The notes below the pieces were generated by a model. The model saw only the letters and a list, made by a program, of their open reading frames with translations. It was not told the origin of the DNA and did no database searches. Position numbers and translations under genes: made by a program. Positions 47,549 to 59,018 of a stretch of DNA of 64,000 bases are shown here, piece by piece. The stretch is from Ischnura elegans (Eukaryota > Arthropoda > Insecta > Odonata > Coenagrionidae), in contig NC_060246.1 in assembly GCF_921293095.1 (NCBI RefSeq), forward strand, positions 110,340,941 through 110,404,940, given 5' to 3'. Position 1 is the first letter of the stretch; every line of letters begins with the position of its first letter.

Positions 47549-48747
47549 GTAATGATGCCAAATGCTATATGAAACAAGAAATTTCTCTCTCGTTACAAGA
47601 ATTCTCCCTCGTTAAGAGCGGTTTGGCGATTTACCGCATTATCAAGGCCATCTCCGATTCCAGCACGGTGGGAAACGTACTCCCGAAGAGGGAAAGTCCG
47701 AAAACTTGAGCTTGCTAATAAACCTAAGGGAATTACTGGCGATAAAATGGAAAAAATGCAGGAAAAAGGTGCTTCCGTGTGTTATTGGGCGTGAAAAAAA
47801 ATTAAGCTTGATTATTCAGCGATTTCTGTTGCAAATAACGAGTTTCATCTTTAGAAAGCGTTATGGTGATTCCAAAGTAACATTAATTTGATCCCAATAT
47901 TTTAAAAAATCTATATTATTTTTGATCTGAGATTCAAGCGTCGGGTACCGCGAGCCTGAGTGTTTTTTTTTATTACAAACGTTTTTTGAAGCGAAAAAGA
48001 AAAATGTTAGACCTCAAGCCGGTGTATTGTAAAATTAAACGCAGTCACACGTCTTATTGAGACTGATGAAAAATAGTACTTGCCTTATGACATGGCAGCG
48101 TATTATATCCTTCCTCCTTTTCTGTATGATGGTGCTGTGATGGTGCTATGTCAGTGTTCCTGTTGACGTGTCAATGGCCTTCTTTTGAATGTGCTCTTCC
48201 ATGCTTGCAAATCCTTCCGGAAATTCCAATCGGAGTGATGCTTGCAAAAGTCCTCCATCAAGATATCGAAGCTAGGCATAATTACTTAATATAATTTGAT
48301 CCAATCGAAATGGTGATAATGTTAATTGATTTAAGAAATACAAATAAAAGTGAAATGAATGAAATAGAGTCATCTCCAAATAAGTACAATGACTCTGTTT
48401 TTGACAATTAATTTAGATGTTGAAATGGAAACTATTAAGTAACAATGACAAACCTATTTAATTAAAAAACTGGTCTATATTTAGAAAATTGTATTGGAAA
48501 ACATTTTTGAACTAAGGATAATACTACTCGCCCATTCATTCCAGTAAAACATTGTGTTTGTACTATGCGCAGCTTTATTAAACTGAACATGTTTTAGCAA
48601 TTAATTTCCACCATCAACTCTGATTTCAGAAAGTATTCACTCATACTTATTTGCTTTTTGACCAGATCCGTTTGAAAAGATTGTACCCTCAACAGGGTTT
48701 CAAATCGTCTTACCACATTTCACACTGCCTCGCGAAGACGATATCCA
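47549..48747. other. No gene seen; putative intron
   Basis: Frame 47461-47709 reads through the donor above. Positions 48668-48747 carry an open segment after an acceptor-like TTTTTGACCAG (PFEKIVPSTGFQIVLPHFTL), interrupted by the Helitron-type insertion. Confidence 0.4.
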
Positions 48748-48925
48748 CTAGTCACATTATCTGTCGCGCCGAAGGCGCGCTCAACGCCGTAACGGTAAAC
48801 CATGTTTACCACAACCACCCAGTTTACAATACAATGGTTTTTTTGCGCATATGTTTGTGTTGTTTGGGGCAATGAGTGTTTGCGTTAGCAGAAGCTTACA
48901 TACTAAACAGTTGATTATATATAGA
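48748..48925 (-). mobile_element. Helitron-type non-autonomous element, 178 bp
   Basis: Read on the minus strand the element starts TCTATATATAATC (5' TC end at 48925) and ends CTAG (48751-48748). A 6-bp GC hairpin CGCGCC-TTC-GGCGCG lies 13 nt before the end (plus 48765-48779). The flanking bases are A (48926) and T (48747), so the insertion is between A and T with no target duplication. These are the hallmarks of Helitrons. An internal GGTAAACCATGTTTACC palindrome is also present. No Rep/helicase is encoded, so it would depend on another element. Confidence 0.7.
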
Positions 48926-49344
48926 TTTTGCCCCGGTTATATACCGGGTAGTGAACCAGCTGCCGGTGATAATTTTCCTCCTCTTCAGCGTAAATTATTG
49001 CTTAATAGAATGCACAATTGGGTACAAATAGCACGAAAAAGCATGAAGGGACCATTGTTACCTTTCCAGTGCAATTGTATGAGATGGTGGAAGACAGACT
49101 GCTAGTGAGCGCGTGCGATGCGCACAAAATCTAAGAACTAATTCTAACCGACAAATGGTATTTGGAAGAGTTCAAACAGACAACAAACAGTAAGCTCAAG
49201 ACATTTATTGTTTTTCTTGTTTTTTCAGTTTTACGAGTTTCAAATGATTTTATGTTCATTTTCAATTATCTCTTGTAAATATCACTTCACTCTGCAATTT
49301 TGTTCAATATTTTTCTTTTATAATATTCCTATTATTTTTTACAG
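48926..49344. other. Open segment after the Helitron, otherwise no gene seen
   Basis: A plus-strand frame continues from inside the Helitron to TAG at 49103-49105 (GSEPAAGDNFPPLQRKLLLN...). Its composition beyond the element is protein-like, so the Helitron may have landed in an older coding or transposon sequence. A small hairpin GTGCG-ATG-CGCAC lies at about 49105-49117. Confidence 0.35.
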
Positions 49345-49389
49345 TTGTTTTAGATAAATTGATTGTCAGTAATGGCAGACACCCAGCTG
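49345..49389 (+). CDS. Candidate 45-nt internal exon
   Basis: Strong acceptor (CTATTATTTTTTACAG) and strong donor (CAGCTG|GTAAGA). After a 2-nt lead the only fully open frame reads VLDKLIVSNGRHPA, with one base over (phase 1 at both ends). It joins in frame with 47476-47548 upstream and 50458-50604 downstream. Short length keeps this provisional. Confidence 0.35.
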
Positions 49390-49450
49390 GTAAGACAAAG
49401 CATATCTCCATTAAAATTGTGATCAACATAAGCAATAATATTTTTTCAAA

Positions 49451-49600
49451 ATGACAGACAAAGAAAAGACTTTGGTATTACCGAAACAATATATCTTGTG
49501 GATTGCTATAGCTCTTACAGTGTTTATGATGCACATTTCCTACTGCCTGGTATTACTGTTTTCACTTTTATTTGTATGCTTAGGACCAACTCCCTTTTAG
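49451..49600 (+). CDS. Small ORF, 49 residues, predicted membrane peptide
   Basis: ATG at 49451, TAG at 49598-49600. A charged N-terminus (MTDKEKTLVLPKQ) is followed by about 30 hydrophobic residues (ILWIAIALTVFMMHISYCLV and LLFSLLFVCLG), enough for one long or two short membrane spans. It could be a micropeptide, an intronic chance frame, or part of an alternative exon. No family recognised. Confidence 0.2.
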   Translation: MTDKEKTLVLPKQYILWIAIALTVFMMHISYCLVLLFSLLFVCLGPTPF

Positions 49601-50457
49601 TGCCCCTGGAGTCGCATATACTGAGCACTTGAAAAGAGCGGAGGTGTATAAAATCCCGAGGACGGTAACACATGCTCTTGGCACACGAGAGGGCGCGGAC
49701 GTTTGTCTTTTGGGAAAGTCATTTGGGGAGAGGGGGGAGAGTTATGCCGTGGCGTAAGCGAAAGTGGACGGTGGAGCACAGGCATCGCCATGACGGCGAA
49801 AAATATAACACGCTCAAGTGCTCTCTTTTCATGGCCAAATTTATTCCTCGAATTTTCCAAGAGGCAAAGAACGTTTCCAAGAAATATTATGTCTGAACTA
49901 CGCCACACTTTACTCGCTCTCTCCATTAAAAAAAGACATCTCGTTAATATTTCAGAGCTATGAAATTCATCCTGAGCTGTAAAAAAATAAGGAGTAATCA
50001 ACAACATTATGTCTCATGTTTCAGGAATTGAAATCCAATTATGACAATATAAAAAAGAAGCAGCGAGATTATTTCAAAAATTTAGTTAGGATAGGAGCAA
50101 TCTCAGATTATTTTAACACACGTTTACCACTCCTACTTATTTAACATTTGTAACTCCATTCATTCAGTAACCTAATGCTTTGCTATTCTATTCAATCTGC
50201 TGCACAAGTAAATAAAATGGTCTTCCGTATCGGCTTTCAAAACCGTACATGGGTAATGAATATGTTTGGAGACATTATTGGTAATTCTAAAGTTATCGGA
50301 ACATCGTATAATACTGTCAAGGTTTTTTTTGGACAAATAAATATAATATTCATTGCAAATTGAACTTGTGAAAGAAATGGTAACAAGGTGGTAAAGTATT
50401 GTGGGTAGAAATACCTACTTATATGAAGAATGCTTAAACACGTTACTTTCGTCCGAG

Positions 50458-50604
50458 TTGATTATATTAGTAAGGAAGTGGTGGAATTATTTGATGTGAG
50501 ATGTAGTGTGCGAAATCGCAAGAGGAGGATGCATTCATTTCCGCACGGAAGCCTAAATCTTTGCCGAAATTTGGTTAATATTTTTTCTTCAGTATTATTG
50601 AGAG
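50458..50604 (+). CDS. Candidate internal exon, 147 nt
   Basis: Acceptor CGTTACTTTCGTCCGAG and consensus donor GAGAG|GTAAGA. After a 2-nt lead the frame reads DYISKEVVELFDVRCSVRNR, KRRMHSFPHGSLNLCRNLVN and IFSSVLLR with one base over. Phase 1 at both ends matches 49345-49389 and 52089-52141. The mix of acidic helix, basic cluster and hydrophobic tail looks like real protein. An upstream Met (50430) in the same frame makes a free-standing 71-codon ORF the alternative. Confidence 0.35.
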
Positions 50605-51860
50605 GTAAGAGTCGGATCAAAATGGAGATTTGTTTAAGAAATTGATACACCACCCTTGGTCTCCATTACGGAAACTTAATTCCGTCACAGGCCATTTTAC
50701 GACAAGGCAAATCAAATTCAAAACCTCTTATTCTATGAAATAAGTATCACTGTGGGATAGCAAATTGTGCTAAAAAGTTAAGGAGGGGGAGAAACGAGCT
50801 CTGAGGGGAGGGAAAACAATTGAAAGGACAGTGTTGTTACTTACAATACTTGTTGACGTTGTCTAGTAGTATGGACCAGGGTACATAAATCCCGAGAAAT
50901 ATCAGCAGGGTGAAATATCTGCATGTACGTCTTACATATCCTTGAAGAATTACGTCCCTATGTCAAAATAGTGACACTGGCTTGTAGTGCTCACGGTGGA
51001 TTTTCGCCGTGATAAAGCATAAAAGGTCTTGAAGCTTTATATTTTGCGAAAAAGAGATAAGCATATTTACGAGAAGTTTGCCACACACATACATTCTAGA
51101 GTCTTTCTCCTGGAACACTTATTTGAGATGTTTAGAATTTATGAATGAACTGACTGACTGTGAACACCCCTAAACTCTTACTTTTGCTCTTCATGTGCCC
51201 GAATTTGCTCTTCCACTCATTTGACACGTGTCAATAAATATGATATTACTCAATCGTCGGAGATTTAGTACATATAACGATACCCTACATAGTAATTCAT
51301 CAGTACTATTATATTCTCCATTTAAAATCTATTAAACTAGAAGAGCATCACGTTCTTAAAGAGACAGCTTTTTTACAATAAGTTATATGCTATGCATTAG
51401 TACAGTTCTACTGACTTCAAATCTCATCCACATCGAGTTGATGAAATTCTACATTCATGCATGGGCCTCAACTTTTTTTTGTACAGGAATGGTTGAAGCC
51501 ATGACGCATCCGCATCAAACGCAACGAACCGTAATGCAATCCTTTCCCTTAAGATAAGTTGGTTCCCATACTCTTTCCCCGACCCTATGAATATCAAATG
51601 ATCTCTGAACGCGTCTCTTTTAAAATGAAGCAACCCTCGCACTTTTTTAGCTTACACGTTGCTTCCGCTGCCTTGTTTGATCTGATTTTTATCTTATCTT
51701 TACTGGTGGGAATCCCTGCCACGCTCCTGCCTCTGCCGCGCCATTTGCTGCTGATATCCGCGGTCACGGCACAGAAATCAAGTCTCCCGGACGTGGGTCG
51801 TCCGTCCCTTTCTCTCGAATTCTCAACTTCTCCTACCCTCAAGATTCCGTAAAAACTTAC
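50605..51860. other. No gene seen
   Basis: AT-rich. 51600-51860 is pyrimidine-biased with overlapping frames on both strands. Confidence 0.45.
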
Positions 51861-51911
51861 CCAGGCCCCTCCCAATCCAATTCCATCTTGCCGACGCTCT
51901 TGTACTCTTTG
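51861..51911 (-). CDS. Candidate 51-nt symmetric exon
   Basis: On the minus strand a good acceptor (CTTTGCAATTCTATGAACTTGCAG) and a strong donor (CCTGG|GTAAGT) enclose 51 nt that keep all three frames open (phase 0: QRVQERRQDGIGLGGAW; next frame: KEYKSVGKMELDWEGP). Phase 0 would fit after the signal-peptide exon at 54162-54318. It lies on the opposite strand to the neighbouring plus-strand candidates, so at most one set is likely to be correct here. Confidence 0.25.
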
Positions 51912-52088
51912 CTGCAAGTTCATAGAATTGCAAAGGAAAAATTTTCCGTTCCAATGAATGATACGCGGTTACAGGTGTAATGAACATAAAATTTCCTGGA
52001 AGTGATAAAATTTAGGTGCAGTCAAACTTTCACGGGCAATAACATTTCTCAAACGGAATTCCCTCGTCTAAATGTTGTTTTCACTCAG

Positions 52089-52141
52089 GTTCTCGCAAAC
52101 TTGAACCTGACTCCAGATCACTTGAGGATCAAAAGAGCTAA
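52089..52141 (+). CDS. Candidate terminal exon
   Basis: Strong acceptor (AAATGTTGTTTTCACTCAG). With a 2-nt lead it reads SRKLEPDSRSLEDQKS to TAA at 52139-52141, a hydrophilic C-terminus, phase-compatible with the candidate exons at 49345 and 50458. In phase 0 the same block reads VLANLNLTPDHLRIKRANPD and runs on to 52241, an alternative interpretation. Confidence 0.3.
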
Positions 52142-54161
52142 TCCCGACCTCTACAGTCTCCTCTTTATAATGGCAACGAACAGAACCCAATCATGTGTAC
52201 CCAGTGGATTTTCCTTTGTCATCGTAACCTTGGGTTCGTAACTCGCAAACCCTGGATAAGTGTGGCCCCGGAAAATGTATTTCCATGTGGTTAGCAAGAG
52301 TAGGTCAGTTGTTTTCTGTTTGAACTCTTTGAACGATGAAATTATTCAACAAGCGATACTACTGATAAGTAGCACGTCAATAACTATCACATGGGAAGTA
52401 ATAGAAATATTAGATGCCAACACAGTCCTGGAAATTTGAGTAGTGAAGAGCTTTAGGTCTATTTCATCGTAGACTTTTTAGGCTCTTGTCGACCTGCCAA
52501 ATGCAAGTGCTAATAAATATAATTGATCATTATTATCATAAATTATCCTTATAAAATACTAAAAAAAAGCTGAAGTGGACGGGAAAAAACATATAAAGCA
52601 CTATCTTTCAATTAATTGATGGAAGTCAGGAATAATAGGCAGTAGAAAGAATTAATTCGTTAGAATGAGCCCCAAAATTGGCGTGCATGGTTTTCAACCT
52701 CAAGCCATTGAAAGCTGTACTAATACTTCTGTTGGAAAGCATTTTAAAAGTACGCCGGATATTAATTGTTCGCGTAGATAATTTGATGGAACTTATATTA
52801 TGTTGAAATCGGAAATATGTTAAAAATTAAAGTCAATTCCCGGCGCTGATGGGGATGAGATGGGTTAAGTAGTTTGTATTTATTGAGTCTCGATGTTTCA
52901 AAGTTAATCTTGATAAAAATTTTAATAACAGATCGTAATAATTAGCCGTTGGCCCTGCTTTTAATGAGTTGCGTTGAATGTGATTTTCACCACATCGGTT
53001 TAAATTCTCCATGATCACGTAATCACGATTTTTGCTTGAATATTTTTATTAAGCTTTCCCTCATATGTGTATTTGAAATTAACGTGATATTGGATAATGA
53101 CATTGATCCAATGAAAATTTACTACCACCACTCCATATAATGGGCCTCAACATCATTATCTAAACTCATATCTGATTTAAATATATTATATTGGAATGCC
53201 TGCGCACGGCATGAATGTAATTAGGCGTCGTGCTAATGAAATCTATTGGAAAATTTTGGTGAATTGAAATCTGATAATAGCTTCAAAACATATCAATGGC
53301 TATATAGAACGAAGAAATTAACACATGTCTCATCAAGGAATGGAACTGAACAAAGTATTTTGTTATCAGGAAATAGATTAAAGTTGCCTCAATTTCAATG
53401 GAGAAAATATTGACAGCTAAAGTTTTACTTAATTTTCATAAACAGATACGGAGATGAAATTACTCAAAGTTAAATAAATTTTTAATAATACGTTGCTTTT
53501 CAGTGTAGTCGAAATGTCCTTGATGGGAACTTGGGTTGATTAATCGTAAATAAATCAGGGCGTATATTTTCTTCTTTCCACACATTTGATGCAATTACTC
53601 CTAAGCTCAATTGTCCTAATGAATGAATCGCCTCTACTTTTTAGAAGGCCATAGTTCCGTTCTAAAACGTAGTACTTACATAGTTCTTAAGTTATTTCCT
53701 AAACCACATTCCTGTTCTCCATCATCCTCCATGAAAACATTAATTCAAGTGTCATGATAGCATCAATTTAGCAAACCAAAGTAATTAAACGACTTATAAG
53801 ATTTGTAACATTATTTAATTCTAAGAATCTGAGAAGGATAGCTATCTTCACACTGAGATTGCTTCACGAATAAGATCACTTGAACATGTAGCCACTATAT
53901 ATCTATCACACACATATCACTGTGCAGTTTGTAGATGTAGGCAATAGCACTTGGCATAATCCCTTCCCAACTTATGCACGATCTGAATGAAATGACATCG
54001 TGAATTAGCCAATAATTACAACCATTCCCGAAGAAAAAAATATCTATTCTCTATACGATTCCAATTTCCATTAATATGGAAGGAATCATTATGTTAAACT
54101 CACAAAAGAAAATTTGTGAAAGGACTGTATAACGCTAAGACCAAAGGAAAGCATAACTTAC
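52142..54161. other. AT-rich sequence, no gene seen; putative intron
   Basis: Lies downstream (minus strand) of the signal-peptide exon and begins with its donor. No second convincing exon found. Confidence 0.5.
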
Positions 54162-54318
54162 TGACTTAAACGATGTAACATGGTCTTGAGTGACGTACCT
54201 ACGTGCTATGTGCACGACTTTCAGGTCGGAACTGTCGAAGGTGCCGTGACAAACGGCGCTCAAAAGGAAAAGATAGCTGACAGTAGGTAGTAGGGCAAGC
54301 ATTGCCCTCCTGTGGCCA
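54162..54318 (-). CDS. First coding exon of a secreted protein (signal peptide)
   Basis: On the minus strand a very good acceptor (ATCATTTGTTTTTATAG) opens a 157-nt exon. It has 16 nt of 5' UTR, ATG at 54300-54302, and 47 codons ending in phase 0 at a perfect donor, TCA|GTAAGT (GT at 54160-54161). The peptide begins MLALLPTVSYLFLLSAVCHG, a classic signal peptide with likely cleavage after CHG. It continues TFDSSDLKVVHIARRYVTQD and HVTSFKS as the mature start. The signal peptide, splice sites and in-phase end agree, so a real secreted or lumenal protein gene is likely. The family is not recognised. Downstream exons lie to the left; 51861-51911 and 29295-29342 are phase-compatible candidates only. 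A 5' UTR exon must lie to the right. Confidence 0.75.
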
Positions 54319-54962
54319 CTATAAAAACAAATGATTAGCGTGATTAGAAACTTGTCCATTTTATTTTTTTTTATTATCGCGGTGTAAACACAGCAAAAAG
54401 TCACTTACAAATTTCCAAATCAATTTTACAGTGACCAATGTCAAAAGAATTTCACTTCATTGAGATTCTACTAAATGGAGAACAGAGACAAAGATTAAAC
54501 CATAAAGATACGCCTCCGAAGATGCATTCCATTGTGGACAAAAACTGAGAGTTAAAATGCGCCCTTCTGTACGTATAATCAGAGCGTGAATGAGTACCGA
54601 GTAAACTTTCATGAAATATATTCCTATAAAGCAAGTTTCATTACGTTAAAGATTTATATGGCTTAGTAGCAGGTGCTCTCGATTCTTAGGGTCTAATAAG
54701 ATTAAGCTTTTAAAAAGCATTGAAGCTGTTGCATTAAATTCACTACCAACTCTTACATTCACTGCATATTTTTTACTCTCAGTATTTTTGAAAGTTATGA
54801 CAGACCTCAATATACCTCTGGCTTAGATACGTAAACGTATTTATTCGATTTTTTATTCCAAATTTTACCCCATAATGTGCTTGAAAAGCTGTTTATTCAT
54901 ATGTTACAAAGAATACTAAATGAAAAATTTTCAGGTTTTTCAATGGGAGATTATCTCCAATG
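54319..54962. other. No gene seen; putative 5' UTR intron
   Basis: AT-rich, upstream (minus strand) of the signal-peptide exon. Confidence 0.5.
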
Positions 54963-55023
54963 TCCTTGAAGATAATGAGCTTATGAATTATAGCTCACTA
55001 TATTTCATAATGATCTTCAAGGA
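54963..55023. repeat. Imperfect 61-nt hairpin
   Basis: TCCTTGAAGAT (54963-54973) pairs with ATCTTCAAGGA (55013-55023). A second pair, TTATGAA and TTCATAA, lies inside. Size and shape resemble a pre-miRNA-like fold or a small MITE remnant. Confidence 0.6.
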
Positions 55024-58000
55024 TCTAGGTATCCTATCCTTTCCTATACACTTACTTAGTCTCCTGAGAGGATGAAAAAATCGTTCATTTGATCGTCGGA
55101 AGTTAAGGGGCATGCGATTTTTTTGTGTTTTCTCAGAGTTCTATGTTCTCACAATTTTTTTGACACTCCTAACTCCTCACGTCATTTTTCATAACAAAGA
55201 GTTTCAATAAATTGTCTTTGTTAAAAATAAATAGCATTTTTCGAGTTAAAATGAAAATAAGCGTAATTCTAGTAAATATGCAAAGCAAATTCTGTCTTTA
55301 AGGATATTTTATTTAGTATCCTAAAACCTATAAACCCAAAATAGGCAATATTTATAGTAATGGCTGCCTTATGGCCGTAATTATGCTATGTATCTAACAA
55401 ATTGTAAATAAATAGCTGAATAAACTACGTTAAAGTAATAATATGCGTATAAAATTATCTGAAAATGAACATAAGAATAAAATTTAAATATCAATTGAAC
55501 ATTTTCATGGCACATTTCACTGTTCATAGTGGGTAACTTCTGATAAGGGCACCGCAATGGCTCACGTCTATCCTCCCAAATCTATATCCAAGGGAAATTT
55601 ATCCCCGATTATCTCCTTCAAATTGCGGGGAATCGTTTCTATAGTAGAAACACATCATTTACGCCGTGGATCAAGACTTTGAGACGGTAGCGTAACCTTT
55701 CTGGTGGGACTTCTGAAAGAGTGAATTGGTGCATCAAGGAAGGGACGGCTTATGGCGGCGAGGAGATGGCCGCGGGATGAAACAACTTTAGGGACAGAGG
55801 GTGGACGTTTGAATCCAATTAGGACCGTCCCCAACTAGTTCTCAACTTCAACATCCTCGAAATATTCCAGCCGTTGGCGACACTTTTAAAACGTTCGTAA
55901 TCGCTGGAAACATCTGCAGCGCGACACTTAAATGAAGAGTGGTGATTCGGGTGATAATTCTTCAAATACTTCTCCCCGGATATTTCTAATAAAGTGTCTG
56001 TTACACTTTATTAAGTTCAAGCGCAATTGAGTCCTAACAAAATTCCACGTTCCATCTCTTGTTCAGCTCCATATGCCATACAGTTAAACTGAAAAAGTTA
56101 TCGCTTATATTATTTTTCAAGTAAAAAGAACTACGAAGGCGTTACATGTACTTTGACGTTATTATTGGTTTCCTGCAGTTTTTACAGAGTTATTACCTGT
56201 CTCGTCGTACAATTTTTCTGCCAAAACTTTTGTGCAAAGCGTCCTCCAAGTAAGCTGAGCATGAATGTATACGCCAAAAAAACAGCCACTGAAAGCTAGC
56301 TTCTATAAAAAATCGTATTGCTAAAGTTTCTGTCTGTATTTGTTTAATATTTGGCTGTATTACCCGATTCAAAAAAATATCAGCGCGTAATTACATTAAG
56401 TTTATCTTATTACGTCTGGTATATTTTTCATTTCCATGAAATGCCTCGGTAGCCCATTGGTATTGAGTAAACGGTAAGCTTCATCTTTTGCGATTTTTTG
56501 TCGTCTTATGCTATGGAAAACACTTTATCCTATTTTAGAAACGTATGAAATGCGAACAGGGGAAATTTAAAACCCATTATTTGATAATTCCTCTATTTAC
56601 AGACCTTTGTTCTCAGCTTCAATCAAATGATTTGCCTTAAAAAACTATGTAGCGCCAAAACTTAATGATTGGCATTAATACTAAATTAAGCACTTTGCGG
56701 CTGAGATTCATTTTATGTCTTTGCAAAGATTTGTACCCCATTTTTTTGTTTTAAAGTTCTTTAATGCCCATCAAAATATTACTGAGTTTGCGAGGAGAGT
56801 CTGATTACTGATTGCAAAAATACCAGCTCAGCTCCAGGAGAATCGATCCCGATATCTGTGTTTTGTTTCCGTTGCAATTTACGGCAAAACCCCACGTTTT
56901 TACTTACCATGGTATTTCCTTATCTTGAAATTAAGGGAAAATTCTGTTCCAAGCAAAAAACAGGGAACGGAAGGGTCATGCATGAGGAGATAAATAGTGG
57001 GAAGGGAGATCATACGTATGGCCCAACATATTCTCCTGCGTATTCGGGCCAAATGCTTAAATGGAGTTGAGCTATGAACCTAACGTGGGACGCCGGCCTT
57101 ATCGTTGATATTAATAGCTCCAACCCTTCTCCCCTTTTCCTGTCTCTCCTCCCTCACCCCTTTCCCTTCAAGACTCCCAATTAGACAGGATATTCTGCTG
57201 ATCTACCCCTCACGTCGCTTCGGAAACGTGTTATATCAAGTTACCGTTTCTCCTGCCAATTAAAATTTAGTCTTGGTAATTTTAAATTGATTGGTTATTG
57301 ACTTAATTCAGCAAAACAAGTGAATGCCTTGGTCAGTTTATTAAATTATATTTAAAATCAAATGGAATGTGTAAATTGATTTTTGTCAAAAGTCACTCGA
57401 ATACATTCATTTTGTAATTTTATGCCAACTCTTAATTTATAATATGAACAACTTAATATCTCAATACAATTTCAATTAATTGAATGTACATTAGTGGTTC
57501 AAAATATTGGTGAGATTTTTTATCGAAAATCTAGTGGGGTCAATGGGAGTGATGATAAAGTGATCGATAATCATATTCGAATTTGGTAATTTTTCATAGT
57601 TACTTCTACAGATTTGGCTCTATTTCTTGTCTATACCTTATTTTCAAGTCCTACTCACCGTCCTTGGTCCCAACTTCCTAAAAACTTGTCTCACCATCTG
57701 CAATGATCTCATCTCAGATTATTCTCTTTCCTTCCCAAATGTTTAACTCAATTCCTTATATCCACCCCCTCTCCAGCAACACTAATATCGGCCAGTGCTC
57801 ATCTTGCCCCGTCCGTCGTCCTCATAAGGAAGAGAGGAGAAATTTTCGTTGTTTTTAATGGATGCCGTTCGGTTCGGATGGGATTCTGGTTTCCGAAGGA
57901 TGGCTTATTCCCTTGGACTCTTTTTTCTCCCCCTCTGCAACCTCTTCAATTCTTCATATCTCCCTTTCTCTCCGTTCCTTCCTCATTTACCGGGAGGCCT

Positions 58001-58490
58001 TTCATCTGATTTTTCGTTGTCTCGATTACGGTCTTTATGCGACGTCGTTTCTTGGGAAAGCCGGAAGGAAGAGGGATTTTAAATTTAAATTCCGAAATAA
58101 TCTAATGCAGCGATGAAGAAAGAGGAAAGGAATTTTTTTCGCATTTGCGTCTTCGAGCCTCGATATGCTTGATGCAATTAATGTATCTTGATATTAGGTT
58201 GATTAAAATGAGCGTTCGAAGATTAATGTGAGTACCTTCCAAGTAACCTTCCAAGTGATCTATTGCCATCAAGACGCGGCTGTACTCTCATTTATACCAT
58301 CTTGTAGCGATTTCTAGTCGCCAGTGAAACTTTTTTATTAATTTAGCCTTTATGTTTTGAATATCGTTTCAAATTGTAGTGATTTGATGAATGAACTGTG
58401 ACGAAATTCTGTCACCATTTTTTACGCACTGTAGAGAAATTTGAATTTTTAACGCTGGAGAATATGAATAGTTGATTATACGATGAGAAA
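55024..58490. other. AT-rich sequence, no gene seen
   Basis: Includes an 11-bp perfect hairpin (TAATAAAGTGT/ACACTTTATTA, 55987-56013), a C/T-rich patch at 57640-57800, and a 70-codon frame (56858-57070) without recognised features. Confidence 0.5.
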
Positions 58491-59018
58491 TTAATTTTTA
58501 TTGGATATTCTTTCCCTTGGATTTGTGCAAAGAATCCCCCACTTTTCCCTTAAGTCTCTTCTTAGGTGTTCGTTCACCAGTACAGTACGAACCCACGAGG
58601 TCACCGCCGACGTCATAAATCGTAAGGCGATCCGATCAAGTACGCACTCTTGGATCCACCTTACGCTCAATGACGTAAGTGCACTCGAAGGATACCAGTG
58701 GCCTGGCAAATTAAATTCACTCTGGAAGCCTTCCTTCAACGCCGCAAAATTCCAGAAGCATCCGGATTGCGGCATGACCTCCCCGACCCGAGGTCGAGGG
58801 CTCGGCCTAACGATTCCAATAGTCAAGTAAAAACCGTCATGATACGTCGACCCATGCGGCGATAAGAGGAACTCAACAATGACGGATCGGCCCCGCGACC
58901 ACGGAAGGGAAGAGACCCTTCCCACAGAACCTACCAATCTCCTCAGGCGTGGAAGTTCCCTCCTTCCAATCCCTGACCGCCACGTAATCACCAGGGCAAG
59001 CGTCCACCGCGACTTCAT
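58491..59018 (-). CDS. CpG-rich block with a 175-codon ORF, unidentified
   Basis: On the minus strand the frame runs from ATG (59016-59018) to a TAA next to an AATAAA (58497-58502). Segments such as SALTSLSVRWIQECVLDRIA and HLRRDLREKWGILCTNPRE look protein-like; the N-terminal part is Arg-rich. GC and CpG are much higher than in the flanks. The ORF ending at a poly(A) signal suggests the 3' end of a transcribed element or gene. It sits just upstream of a LINE fragment on the other strand. It could be a transposon 5' region read backwards. No motif recognised. Confidence 0.3.
   Translation of the reverse strand: MKSRWTLALVITWRSGIGRRELPRLRRLVGSVGRVSSLPWSRGRSVIVEFLLSPHGSTYHDGFYLTIGIVRPSPRPRVGEVMPQSGCFWNFAALKEGFQSEFNLPGHWYPSSALTSLSVRWIQECVLDRIALRFMTSAVTSWVRTVLVNEHLRRDLREKWGILCTNPRERISNKN

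Noticed and set aside
49092..49128. Second Helitron 3' end (hairpin GTGCG-CAT-CGCAC then CTAG on the minus strand)
   Set aside because: The base after CTAG is C, not T, the hairpin-to-end distance is only 7 nt and no matching 5' end was found.
51559..51852. 97-codon plus-strand frame with a hydrophobic stretch
   Set aside because: Overlaps an equally open 109-codon minus frame in pyrimidine-biased sequence; no splice or homology support.
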